Shown: positions 1-5,734 of the stretch, piece by piece
How the letters are laid out: every line of letters starts with the position of its first letter
Numbering within the stretch: position 1 is the stretch's first letter
Assembly (NCBI GenBank): GCA_017617775.1
Contig: JAFZVO010000024.1
Location: 1 to 15,257, forward strand
Direction of reading: 5' to 3'
DNA: 15,257 nucleotides
Origin: Bacilli bacterium
GTDB taxonomy: Bacteria > Bacillota_I > Bacilli_A > RFN20 > CAG-826
Notes under the pieces: model-generated
The model's input: the letters and a program-made list of their open reading frames with translations, nothing else
Databases searched by the model: none
What the model was told of the DNA's origin: nothing
Made by a program: the position numbers and the translations under genes

Positions 1-162
1 ATCGGGGGAAGTTATGGCCTTTCTGATGAGGTGAAAAAACGCGCGAACGACGCCATATCTTTAAGCAAAATGACCTTCCTTCATGGGATGACCCGATTAA
101 TAATTCTTGAACAAATTTATCGAGCCTATAAAATTTTAAATAACGAGGTGTATCACAAATGA
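1..162 (+). CDS. rlmH: RlmH, 23S rRNA pseudouridine-1915 N3-methyltransferase (C-terminal 53 residues)
   Basis: The window opens inside this gene. The visible 53 codons run in frame from base 1 to a TGA at 160-162. RlmH is a SPOUT-family, SAM-dependent enzyme that methylates N3 of pseudouridine 1915 in helix 69 of 23S rRNA on the assembled 70S ribosome. The fragment carries the family's C-terminal signature: IGGSYGLSDEV (the glycine loop of the trefoil-knot SAM site), then LSLSKMTFLHGMTRLIILEQ, then IYRAYKI and the invariant ending YHK. The C terminus appears intact. The stop overlaps the next start as ATGA (159-162), so the following gene is probably translationally coupled. The TGA stop also shows that TGA is not read as Trp. 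Family assignment is from recognised motifs; only the N-terminal part is missing. Confidence 0.94.
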   Translation: MGGSYGLSDEVKKRANDAISLSKMTFLHGMTRLIILEQIYRAYKILNNEVYHK

Positions 163-503
163 GACAAGTAGAATTTGAACAATTTACTCAGCTCACTGAC
201 GAGAAGAATCCATTCGCTAGTGTCTATCAACTTGAGGATGGCTCAATCTTTTATATCGAACCCATTTTCTACACCCACCTCCAAGGCTTTAAAGAAAGAG
301 TCACTGATGAGGAATATAATCGCATCATTGACCGCATCATTGAAGTGAGTAAAAAAAATCGACATGTCGTATTTGTCGGAACATTTGATTTCCCACAGAC
401 CGAAGTCGATGATTCTTATATATTTTTAGAGATTACCGATATCACTGATCCTCTCCAAATCTTTGTGGAGGATAAGTCACGCGGTAGCGATTACGGCGAT
501 TAA
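159..503 (+). CDS. Hypothetical 114-aa acidic soluble protein coupled to rlmH
   Basis: I do not recognise this family. The product is a small, acidic protein with no membrane segment or signal peptide and no cysteine pair. It alternates hydrophobic and charged stretches (SVYQLEDGSIFYIEPIF near residues 21-37, then RHVVFVGTFDF near 68-78), which suggests a compact alpha/beta fold. The start ATG overlaps the rlmH TGA (ATGA) and has a Shine-Dalgarno-like GAGGTG at 145-150, 8 nt upstream, so both coupling and direct initiation are possible. Its TAA stop (501-503) overlaps by 3 bases the stop of the convergent membrane gene (500-502) within a shared TTAA. Its position directly behind rlmH gives no clear functional link. 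Confidence is for being a real gene, not for function. Confidence 0.75.
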   Translation: MRQVEFEQFTQLTDEKNPFASVYQLEDGSIFYIEPIFYTHLQGFKERVTDEEYNRIIDRIIEVSKKNRHVVFVGTFDFPQTEVDDSYIFLEITDITDPLQIFVEDKSRGSDYGD

Positions 504-1564
504 GCCGCAGTTTGATAGTTGGCGGATAATTGTCTCATCGACATCCACATGGAACGCAAGCCCATGAAGATGATGAAGAACATCATCGCATATTGAGCGA
601 GTAAGAAGCCAAACACCATCGCGAGTAATCCTGGAGCGAAACAGGACCAATACATAATGAATTGGCATTGATACCATTTGAGGTAACGATTTGGATTGTT
701 TTTGCCTCTCGTTAAAGCGAAGATTAATAAGCCTAAGAGAAGGACTAATCCGAGATAGACACCGAAATAAACAGTAGTGTTTAAGAGATACATTCTATGA
801 ATGGAAGTTGTATAGCATTCATCGAATAATGCTTTGTAGTTATTGAAAACACCATTAATCGTATCTAATGATTTAACTTCAGTTTGGACTACACCGTCAA
901 CAGTTAACATTCTGGTGATGAGATCTTCGTTAGAAGTTGTGTATTCCCAGTCACCGGAATAGGAGCTATTCGCGGCAGAGACAGAGTTATGTTTATATGT
1001 GACTTCGATAATGCCTTTAGTGTGGAGGATGATAAATGATGGAGTGTAACAATCTTTATCTTCATCATTATCAGTCTTTGGGGTGACACCACCTTTGACA
1101 TATTTCAAACTCTTCGCATAGTTGAACAAATCTTCAACATTTGGATCATCGCCAGATTCACGACGAGTGTAGTAGATATCTAATTCATATTGATTCGCGG
1201 ATGTATTTGTATATCTCGCGACTGGCACTAAATCTTGTTCCGTATTTGGGAGTTGCTCTGCCCCATCAACATAGTAATGGAGAAGTTTGTCATCATCGAC
1301 AACAAAGGATTTCTTCTCATTATGTAACTGGACGGATAAAGAAGTGAGGTCACGGTCTAAACCATAATTAGTGGTGTTGATGTAGTTTGAACCACTGGTG
1401 TTAGCAACTACAACCACGAGTGGGATGATTGGTAAAAGGACGCCTAATAATAGGACGATTAATGAACTCCACCAAGGAAGAGTTCTCGCGGCATCAATCG
1501 CACATTGGTTGCTGACTGTGCTGCCAAAGATATTTTTTAAATTGTATTTTGTATTCTGTCTCAT
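500..1564 (-). CDS. Membrane protein with large extracytoplasmic domain, 354 aa (weakly DUF1189-like layout)
   Basis: No confident family. A long hydrophobic segment at about residues 33-54 is followed by about 205 polar residues rich in Asn, Asp, Tyr and Ser (NTSANQYELDIYYTRRES and similar). Three C-terminal hydrophobic segments follow, at about 264-284, 304-323 and 325-336. This implies one N-terminal helix, an extracytoplasmic domain and a C-terminal membrane bundle, a layout that recalls DUF1189 proteins; that is a resemblance in architecture only. There is no catalytic motif that I can name. The ATG at 1564 has no Shine-Dalgarno. A candidate promoter (TTGTAA at 1598-1603, 17-nt spacer, TAGAAT at 1575-1580) would place the transcript start within a few bases of the ATG. 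The 3' end overlaps the convergent 114-aa gene by 4 bp. Confidence 0.8.
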   Translation of the reverse strand: MRQNTKYNLKNIFGSTVSNQCAIDAARTLPWWSSLIVLLLGVLLPIIPLVVVVANTSGSNYINTTNYGLDRDLTSLSVQLHNEKKSFVVDDDKLLHYYVDGAEQLPNTEQDLVPVARYTNTSANQYELDIYYTRRESGDDPNVEDLFNYAKSLKYVKGGVTPKTDNDEDKDCYTPSFIILHTKGIIEVTYKHNSVSAANSSYSGDWEYTTSNEDLITRMLTVDGVVQTEVKSLDTINGVFNNYKALFDECYTTSIHRMYLLNTTVYFGVYLGLVLLLGLLIFALTRGKNNPNRYLKWYQCQFIMYWSCFAPGLLAMVFGFLLAQYAMMFFIIFMGLRSMWMSMRQLSANYQTAA

Positions 1565-1574
1565 ATGCTTACAT

Positions 1575-1603
1575 ATTCTATAAAATATATTTTTATTTTA
1601 CAA
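1575..1603 (-). promoter_or_regulatory. Candidate promoter of the 354-aa membrane protein gene
   Basis: On the minus strand TTGTAA (1598-1603), a 17-nt spacer and TAGAAT (1575-1580) form a sigma-70-like promoter. Only 10 nt separate the -10 box from the ATG, so the mRNA would be leaderless or nearly so. The -35 bases overlap the -35 of the opposing tmRNA promoter. Seen by eye in AT-rich DNA, so this is tentative. Confidence 0.4.
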
Positions 1604-1625
1604 ATAATTTATTTATCCCTATAAT
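1597..1625 (+). promoter_or_regulatory. tmRNA (ssrA) promoter
   Basis: TTTACA (1597-1602), exactly 17 nt, then a perfect TATAAT (1620-1625). Transcription would begin near 1632, leaving a leader of about 11 nt before the mature tmRNA 5' end at 1643, to be removed by RNase P. The strong consensus fits an abundant stable RNA. Confidence 0.75.
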
Positions 1626-1642
1626 GATTAAGCATCTAACAT

Positions 1643-2037
1643 GGGGTTGAAATAGTTTCGACAGGAATGTGTTAGGCTTTAACGGCAGCGGTTGGTAACC
1701 TTAAACCAAAAACAAAATAACTGACAACAGTTATATGAGAGTGAACAACTCTCAATCTCTCTGCTTAGCAGCTTAAGCTACCCGACATAGGGATCCCTAC
1801 AATAGTAGGGGCAGAGCATCTCCCAAGGTTTTCTTCTTTCACGCTTGGGTCAGGTGTCATAACAAAAGAATAGGGACAGGGAGTGGACTTGTTACCCTTA
1901 CCGAAGTTTAGTCAGTCTCGTATAGATGGACCTGATGAATAACGATTCTATATTAAATTACTCATTTCATCTAAGCTGTAGATGTTATTGAAGAGCCATT
2001 TCTGGACCGGATGGGCAGCTCATCCGCAGCTCCACCA
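1643..2037 (+). ncRNA. ssrA: tmRNA (ssrA), trans-translation RNA
   Basis: tmRNA rescues ribosomes stalled on broken mRNAs and tags the nascent chain for proteolysis. The 5' end has the conserved pattern GGGGUUGA...GUUUCGACAGG. The 7-bp acceptor stem pairs GGGGUUG (1643-1649) with CAGCUCC (2027-2033, two wobble pairs), followed by discriminator A2034 and encoded CCA (2035-2037). The tag frame ends ...SQSLCLAA with TAA at 1774-1776; open codons reach back to about 1705, giving a tag of roughly 22 residues, longer than the 10-15 typical of Bacilli. Pseudoknot stems are visible at CCCTAC/GTAGGG (1795-1800/1805-1810) and CCCAAG/CTTGGG (1822-1827/1844-1849). The T-arm is odd: a perfect stem CGGATG/CATCCG (2008-2013/2021-2026) closes a loop GGCAGCT instead of UUCRANN. 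It is a one-piece, not permuted, tmRNA. Confidence 0.95.
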
Positions 2038-2048
2038 AAAAGAATAAT

Positions 2049-2069
2049 AAGAGGGTAACCTCTTTTTTT
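2049..2069 (+). terminator. Intrinsic terminator of ssrA
   Basis: AAGAGG (2049-2054), loop GTAA and CCTCTT (2059-2064) form a 6-bp hairpin that runs into an uninterrupted T tract to 2069, 12 bases after the tmRNA CCA end. Confidence 0.85.
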
Positions 2070-2098
2070 CTATAATATAGAAGATTATACTTATGTAT

Positions 2099-2464
2099 AT
2101 GAAAGCGGTATTCCAAGATAAAAAGCTGTTAATTGTTCTCGTCGTTGATCTCATCATCACGATTGGTTCTCCTTTCCTCGTCTTTGGAATATTGAAATTA
2201 TGTGGTGATGAATCATTCGCCTATGCTTTGCTATTCGCCATCTTTGGAGTGATTAACGGCGTTCTTGCCTATCTATCTGGTGACATCATTATTATTAGAT
2301 ATAAGATGAAGAATGATATCGTCACTTCTCCTGTTCCAGATGATGTGATCATTCGTTCTCGTCAAATCCGTTATCCATTTGTCATCGCATTGATTGTTGA
2401 TATTCTCATTTTTGCGATTTTCGCCATCATCTATTCAACGACTGGCCACTGGCCTTTCATGTAG
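2099..2464 (+). CDS. Small three-helix membrane protein, 121 aa (unknown)
   Basis: Unrecognised small integral membrane protein. Three hydrophobic stretches are visible: LLIVLVVDLIITIGSPFLVFGIL, then AYALLFAIFGVINGVLAYL running on into SGDIIIIRY, and after a charged loop (KMKNDIVTSPVPDDVIIRSRQIR) a final FVIALIVDILIFAIFAIIY. No catalytic or binding motif is apparent. Two in-frame ATGs lie at 2093 and 2099. I prefer 2099 because a -10-like TATACT (2086-2091) sits 7 nt before it and there is no Shine-Dalgarno, the same arrangement as other first genes here; 2093 would be only 1 nt from that box. It lies just after the ssrA terminator and just before a glycosyltransferase gene that has its own promoter, so no partner can be inferred. 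Confidence 0.7.
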   Translation: MKAVFQDKKLLIVLVVDLIITIGSPFLVFGILKLCGDESFAYALLFAIFGVINGVLAYLSGDIIIIRYKMKNDIVTSPVPDDVIIRSRQIRYPFVIALIVDILIFAIFAIIYSTTGHWPFM

Positions 2465-2492
2465 TTGTTTATTTCTTTTATTTTGTTAAAAT
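2465..2492 (+). promoter_or_regulatory. Candidate extended -10 promoter of the first glycosyltransferase gene
   Basis: TTGTTT (2465-2470), a 16-nt spacer and TAAAAT (2487-2492), preceded by TG one base upstream (TGTTAAAAT, extended -10). Seven bases separate the -10 box from the ATG at 2500, implying a leaderless mRNA. Confidence 0.5.
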
Positions 2493-2499
2493 AAGCATT

Positions 2500-3699
2500 A
2501 TGAAGATATTGATTATTTCCAAAAGCTATTATCCGGAAAAAACCATCGTTAGCAAGATTGCTGAAGGTTTATATAAACATGGCCATAACGTCACAGTTTT
2601 AACAGCGAAACCAAGTTTTGGATTAGGTTATATTCTTCCAGGATATCAAAACATCTCCTACGAGCTCGTCAACGGAGTGAAGATTCACCGCGTCGATGTC
2701 AAGCCGCGTCGAAATTCTCGTCATTCTCGTATTAGAAACGACCGTTATTTCTATCATAATTCCCGTAAGTGGGTGAAGAGAACCAAAGAGAAATTTGATG
2801 TCGTCTATTCCTATGGCTACGCGCCAGCGACGACACTATCAGCAGGTAATCTATACAAAAGATTACATAAAGTACCACATATCGCGCATGTCACGGAATT
2901 CTCTCCAGATGATATTTTAATGAGGAAATACACCTATAAATATTCCCCTGATTATTTATTCCTTTATTTTTCAGCGAGACATATCTATAAGAAATTGGAT
3001 GAGCTCATCATCCCTTCCCCAATCTATGAAGAATATGTCCGTAAAGTCTTGAAACTCAAAAAAGTCAATACAACATTCATCCCGGCGGTGCCTTTAATTG
3101 AAGAAGGTATCGTTAATCCTTATCAATATAAAAAAGGATTTAATATCGTCTACTATGGCGATATCGATAAGAATCATATCTTAAGCATGCTACCAGAAGC
3201 GATGAATAAAGTATCGCGTCCAGATATCTTTTTCCATCTCTTTGGGAAAGGTAAATATAGCAGTGAACTCTTAGAAGAGATCAACCGTCTAAACCTTGGA
3301 GATCGCATCATCTTGCATGGCGATGTCCCGCTTAACGATGTGCCAAATTGTTTCACAAAAGCCGATGCCTGTTATCTCTCTATCTCTGATAAAGGATATG
3401 CTGGTAAAGCGATCAACGAGAAACTCATCTTTATGATGTCTCAAAAGAAACCGATCATCGCGGTGATGGAAGGGGATGGCGAAGAAGTCCTCAAAGAAAG
3501 CGGTGGTGGCTTTATCTTAAAAGATAATGTCGATGATTTAGTTTTCACTGTCACAAAAGCGGCGAATATGAATAAAAAAGAATTAGAAATAAAAGGAAAT
3601 AACAATTACGAATATTTCCTCAAGCATTATCAAATTAGTAATATTATCGCTGATATCGAATCAGTTCTTCCTAAAAAAGGTCTTCAAAAAATCGTCTAA
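2500..3699 (+). CDS. GT4-like (GT-B fold) glycosyltransferase, 399 aa
   Basis: Predicted retaining glycosyltransferase of the GT4 type, transferring a sugar from an activated (usually nucleotide) donor to a lipid or glycan acceptor at the cytoplasmic face. The N-terminal Rossmann-like acceptor domain begins MKILIISKSYYPEKTIVSKIA, with the GLYKHGHNVTVLT stretch near residues 23-35. The donor domain starts near residue 213 (GFNIVYYGDIDKN), continues with FHLFGKGKYSSEL (245-257) and ILHGDVPLNDVPNCFTKADAC, and carries the donor-site region KAINEKLIFMMSQKKPII (303-320) followed by GDGEEVLKESGGGF. Length (about 400) is normal. Donor and acceptor cannot be read from sequence. The last 39 bases overlap the end of the convergent glycosyltransferase gene. 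It may take part in surface polysaccharide or glycolipid synthesis, but no polymerase or flippase gene is present nearby. Confidence 0.85.
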   Translation: MKILIISKSYYPEKTIVSKIAEGLYKHGHNVTVLTAKPSFGLGYILPGYQNISYELVNGVKIHRVDVKPRRNSRHSRIRNDRYFYHNSRKWVKRTKEKFDVVYSYGYAPATTLSAGNLYKRLHKVPHIAHVTEFSPDDILMRKYTYKYSPDYLFLYFSARHIYKKLDELIIPSPIYEEYVRKVLKLKKVNTTFIPAVPLIEEGIVNPYQYKKGFNIVYYGDIDKNHILSMLPEAMNKVSRPDIFFHLFGKGKYSSELLEEINRLNLGDRIILHGDVPLNDVPNCFTKADACYLSISDKGYAGKAINEKLIFMMSQKKPIIAVMEGDGEEVLKESGGGFILKDNVDDLVFTVTKAANMNKKELEIKGNNNYEYFLKHYQISNIIADIESVLPKKGLQKIV

Positions 3700-4815
3700 T
3701 TTCAATCCCACATTAGACAAGGAATAATACATTTGAGCGCGGTCATGCGCTTTTTTTCCAAGATAATCTTTTTCTTCATCGCTTAAAGCGAGTAGAGTGT
3801 GGATTGCTTCTTTAATATCTTCAACAGAACCAGTCTTCATCCAAATTGCGTCTTCTTGGAAGACTTTCATGAGACGAGATGATTTCGTGGAGATGCTTGG
3901 ACGTGATGAGTTCAGATATTCAAACATCTTGCTTGGAACAGTGAAACGGTCGAGGTCTTCATTGAATGGACGTGGGTTGATATTCGCGACAGCATTTTGC
4001 TGTAATTGAATGCATTCTTGATTGGAAAGCGCGCCTAAATAACGGATGTTTTTCTTTCTTCTAATCGCTTCTAAGAACGTCTTTCCTTCATGATGACCAC
4101 AGATGAGAAGTTTGTAATCCGGTAATTCGAGTTCATTGAAGGCTTGAATGAGATTATAGATACCGTATTTTTCATATAGCGAACCGGAATAGAATAAGTA
4201 TTTTCCGTATTTATTATCTCCTGGTAAAGGAAGATAATCTTCCACGAGTCCTTCAACGATAATTGATGGTTTATTTTTCTCGTTATATAAATCGTTAAGA
4301 GCAGGGGTTAATGCGATTGTGCCATCGAGATGTTTAGCGAGTTTTAAAACATTTAAAGCATAGCTTCTATTAGTGCCGGTGATATTGGATGGCGAGTTGG
4401 TGCACACTCCAATAATTGGCATATGTTTTCTTTTAGCGGCATATGTTGCGAGGGCAAATACATTAGTGTTGATGGTATCGCTGATGATGATGGAGTTCTT
4501 ATCGACATTATGAAGTATCTTTTCCACTTGAGCCCAGATGAAAGAGAATCTGCCGATCTTTCCTCTTCTGACACTTAAGTAGTGCCAATGAATTCGATTA
4601 GTGACTCTTTCACCTTTTAACAAGTTCTTCACCAAACAATCTTGTTTGGAGAAAGGACGTAAAGAGATGACATCGACATGATGATAGAGAGATAAGGATC
4701 TCACGAGACGATTATGAATCATCTGACTCGAAGAGTTGATGGGATAAGGCCAGGCCTTCAGATATTCATTGTAGTCGTTGTTTTCTTGACAAGTGGTGAA
4801 ATAGATAATGTTCAT
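3661..4815 (-). CDS. GT4-like glycosyltransferase, 384 aa
   Basis: Second predicted GT-B glycosyltransferase. The open frame reaches back to 4986, but that would run into ung; the natural N terminus is MNIIYFTTCQENNDYNEYLK at 4815, the usual first beta strand of the fold. The donor domain shows YLFYSGSLYEKYGIYNLIQAF (207-226), YKLLICGHHEG (234-244), NIRYLGALSNQECIQLQQNA (256-275) and the donor-site helix FTVPSKMFEYLNSSRPSIS (291-309), where E299 is the likely conserved glutamate. TKSSRLMKVFQEDAIW follows. It is not closely similar to the neighbouring glycosyltransferase, so the pair is not a recent duplication. The start lacks a Shine-Dalgarno; TATAAT on the minus strand (4828-4833) lies 12 nt upstream. 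The gene ends in TGA and overlaps the convergent gene by 39 bp. Substrates are unknown. Confidence 0.83.
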   Translation of the reverse strand: MNIIYFTTCQENNDYNEYLKAWPYPINSSSQMIHNRLVRSLSLYHHVDVISLRPFSKQDCLVKNLLKGERVTNRIHWHYLSVRRGKIGRFSFIWAQVEKILHNVDKNSIIISDTINTNVFALATYAAKRKHMPIIGVCTNSPSNITGTNRSYALNVLKLAKHLDGTIALTPALNDLYNEKNKPSIIVEGLVEDYLPLPGDNKYGKYLFYSGSLYEKYGIYNLIQAFNELELPDYKLLICGHHEGKTFLEAIRRKKNIRYLGALSNQECIQLQQNAVANINPRPFNEDLDRFTVPSKMFEYLNSSRPSISTKSSRLMKVFQEDAIWMKTGSVEDIKEAIHTLLALSDEEKDYLGKKAHDRAQMYYSLSNVGLKLDDFLKTFFRKN

Positions 4816-4827
4816 ATTAACGGAGAC

Positions 4828-4856
4828 ATTATATATCTTATGTGCGAAAAAATGAA
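4828..4856 (-). promoter_or_regulatory. Candidate promoter of the minus-strand glycosyltransferase gene
   Basis: A perfect TATAAT on the minus strand (4828-4833), with a weak TTCATT (4851-4856) 17 nt further up. The -10 box is 12 nt from the ATG at 4815, so the 5' leader would be about 5 nt. Confidence 0.4.
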
Positions 4857-4893
4857 TAATATCATATTCAAGCATACTTTGTATCCCCCAATA

Positions 4894-4902
4894 TGTTATG
4901 AT
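4894..4902 (+). promoter_or_regulatory. Candidate extended -10 promoter of ung
   Basis: TGTTATGAT (TGnTATGAT, an extended -10) ends 6 nt before the ung ATG at 4909. No clear -35 box and no Shine-Dalgarno are visible, so the mRNA is probably leaderless. Confidence 0.45.
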
Positions 4903-4908
4903 AGTGCT

Positions 4909-5580
4909 ATGGAAAAAATCGCGAAGACGTGGAAAGAGTTTTTTAACGATGTGGCTCATAAAGATTACAGCGATAAGCTCAATCACTTTTTGAATGTCGA
5001 ATATGCAAGTGGGACAGTCTATCCTCCACGCGACAAGATGTTCAATGCTTTTAAACTCACTCCATTAGCGAATGTCAAAGTGGTGATCGTGGGCCAAGAC
5101 CCATACCATGAACCTGGACAAGCGATGGGATTATCTTTCTCAGTTCCTCAAGGGGTTAAAGTTCCACCTTCTCTCATCAACATCTATAAAGAAATCGAAA
5201 GAGAGACTGGAGTGAAGATGGATATGAACAATGGAGACCTCACTTATCTTGCTAAACAAGGGGTGTTGCTCCTCAACTCCATCCTCACAGTAAGGGCCCA
5301 TCAACCGATGAGTCATAACATTGAAGAATATCATTTATTCCTCGAAGATGTCCTCACCGTTTTAGACAAACAATATCGCCCGATGGTGTTTCTCCTCTGG
5401 GGTGGTCCAGCGAGAAAGTTGAAGAGATATCTCCATAATCCTTCCCATCTCATTTTAGAATGTTGCCATCCTTCTCCCCTCGCCGCGAATCACGGAGATT
5501 GGTTTGGGAACGGGCATTTCTTAAAGAGCAACGCGTATCTCGTGGAAAACGGGTTATCTCCTATCAAATGGAATAGATAA
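4909..5580 (+). CDS. ung: Uracil-DNA glycosylase (family 1)
   Basis: UNG excises uracil from DNA, formed by cytosine deamination or dUTP misincorporation, as the first step of base-excision repair. The 223-aa product has the family-1 motifs in order: GQDPYH (62-67, catalytic Asp64), the uracil-pocket strand LLLNSILTVRAHQP (120-133, Asn123), VFLLWGGPA (160-168), and the minor-groove intercalation loop HPSPLAANHG (187-196, catalytic His187), then FGNGHF. Length is normal. An upstream in-frame ATG at 4714 would add 65 unrelated residues antisense to the glycosyltransferase, and MEKIAKTWKEFF is the usual N-terminal helix, so I choose 4909. It stands alone, divergent from the glycosyltransferase across a 93-bp region with back-to-back promoters. 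Confidence 0.96.
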   Translation: MEKIAKTWKEFFNDVAHKDYSDKLNHFLNVEYASGTVYPPRDKMFNAFKLTPLANVKVVIVGQDPYHEPGQAMGLSFSVPQGVKVPPSLINIYKEIERETGVKMDMNNGDLTYLAKQGVLLLNSILTVRAHQPMSHNIEEYHLFLEDVLTVLDKQYRPMVFLLWGGPARKLKRYLHNPSHLILECCHPSPLAANHGDWFGNGHFLKSNAYLVENGLSPIKWNR

Positions 5581-5583
5581 TTC

Positions 5584-5611
5584 TTTTCAAATTTTTCCAA
5601 AAATGTATAAT
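5584..5611 (+). promoter_or_regulatory. Promoter of the thiT leader
   Basis: Perfect TATAAT at 5606-5611 with a TTTTCA-like -35 at 5584-5589 (16-nt spacer). Transcription would start near 5618, at or slightly after the 5' edge of the TPP aptamer, which fits a riboswitch-led mRNA; the close spacing leaves the exact start open. Confidence 0.55.
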
Positions 5612-5734
5612 GTATTTGGGAGCTTGGTTCAACCAGGCTGAGAGGACTCTAGAGTGGGTCGACCATACCTGATCCAGATAATGCTGGCGTAGGAAACTGA
5701 GATTTGATGCTTCCTATGATAGGAGGCTATTTTT
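5612..5734 (+). promoter_or_regulatory. TPP (thi-box) riboswitch with ribosome-site switch
   Basis: The conserved thi-box is plain: a GGGAGC entry, P3 stem CTTGG/CCAGG (5623-5627/5633-5637), CTGAGA (5638-5643), ACCTGATC (5667-5674) and GATAATGC...GCGTAGGAA (to 5695). The usual CTGG/CCAG helix of the pyrophosphate arm is here CCAG/CTGG (5674-5677/5684-5687), changed on both sides with pairing kept, which supports function. Downstream, GCTTCCTA (5709-5716) pairs with TAGGAGGC (5720-5727), burying the AGGAGG ribosome site (5721-5726) of thiT. Alternatively CGTAGGAA of the aptamer (5688-5695) pairs with TTCCTATG (5711-5718) and frees it. Inference: TPP binding keeps the aptamer strand occupied, the sequestering hairpin forms and ThiT synthesis falls. 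The hairpin is followed by TATTTTT, so transcription termination is also possible. Confidence 0.93.

Noticed and set aside
904..1583. Other open frames within the 354-aa membrane gene (both strands)
   Set aside because: They are out-of-frame shadows of 60-70 codons without ribosome sites or recognisable composition.
2500..4815. The two glycosyltransferases as an inverted duplication
   Set aside because: Both are GT-B type but their motifs and spacing differ throughout, so no recent duplication is supported.
4714..4908. Upstream extension of ung to an ATG at 4714
   Set aside because: The extra 65 residues are the antisense of the glycosyltransferase 5' end and match no UNG; an extended -10 promoter lies immediately before 4909.
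4816..4986. Longer minus-strand glycosyltransferase start at 4986
   Set aside because: It would run 78 bases into ung and add a non-glycosyltransferase N terminus; MNIIYFTT at 4815 is the expected first strand.
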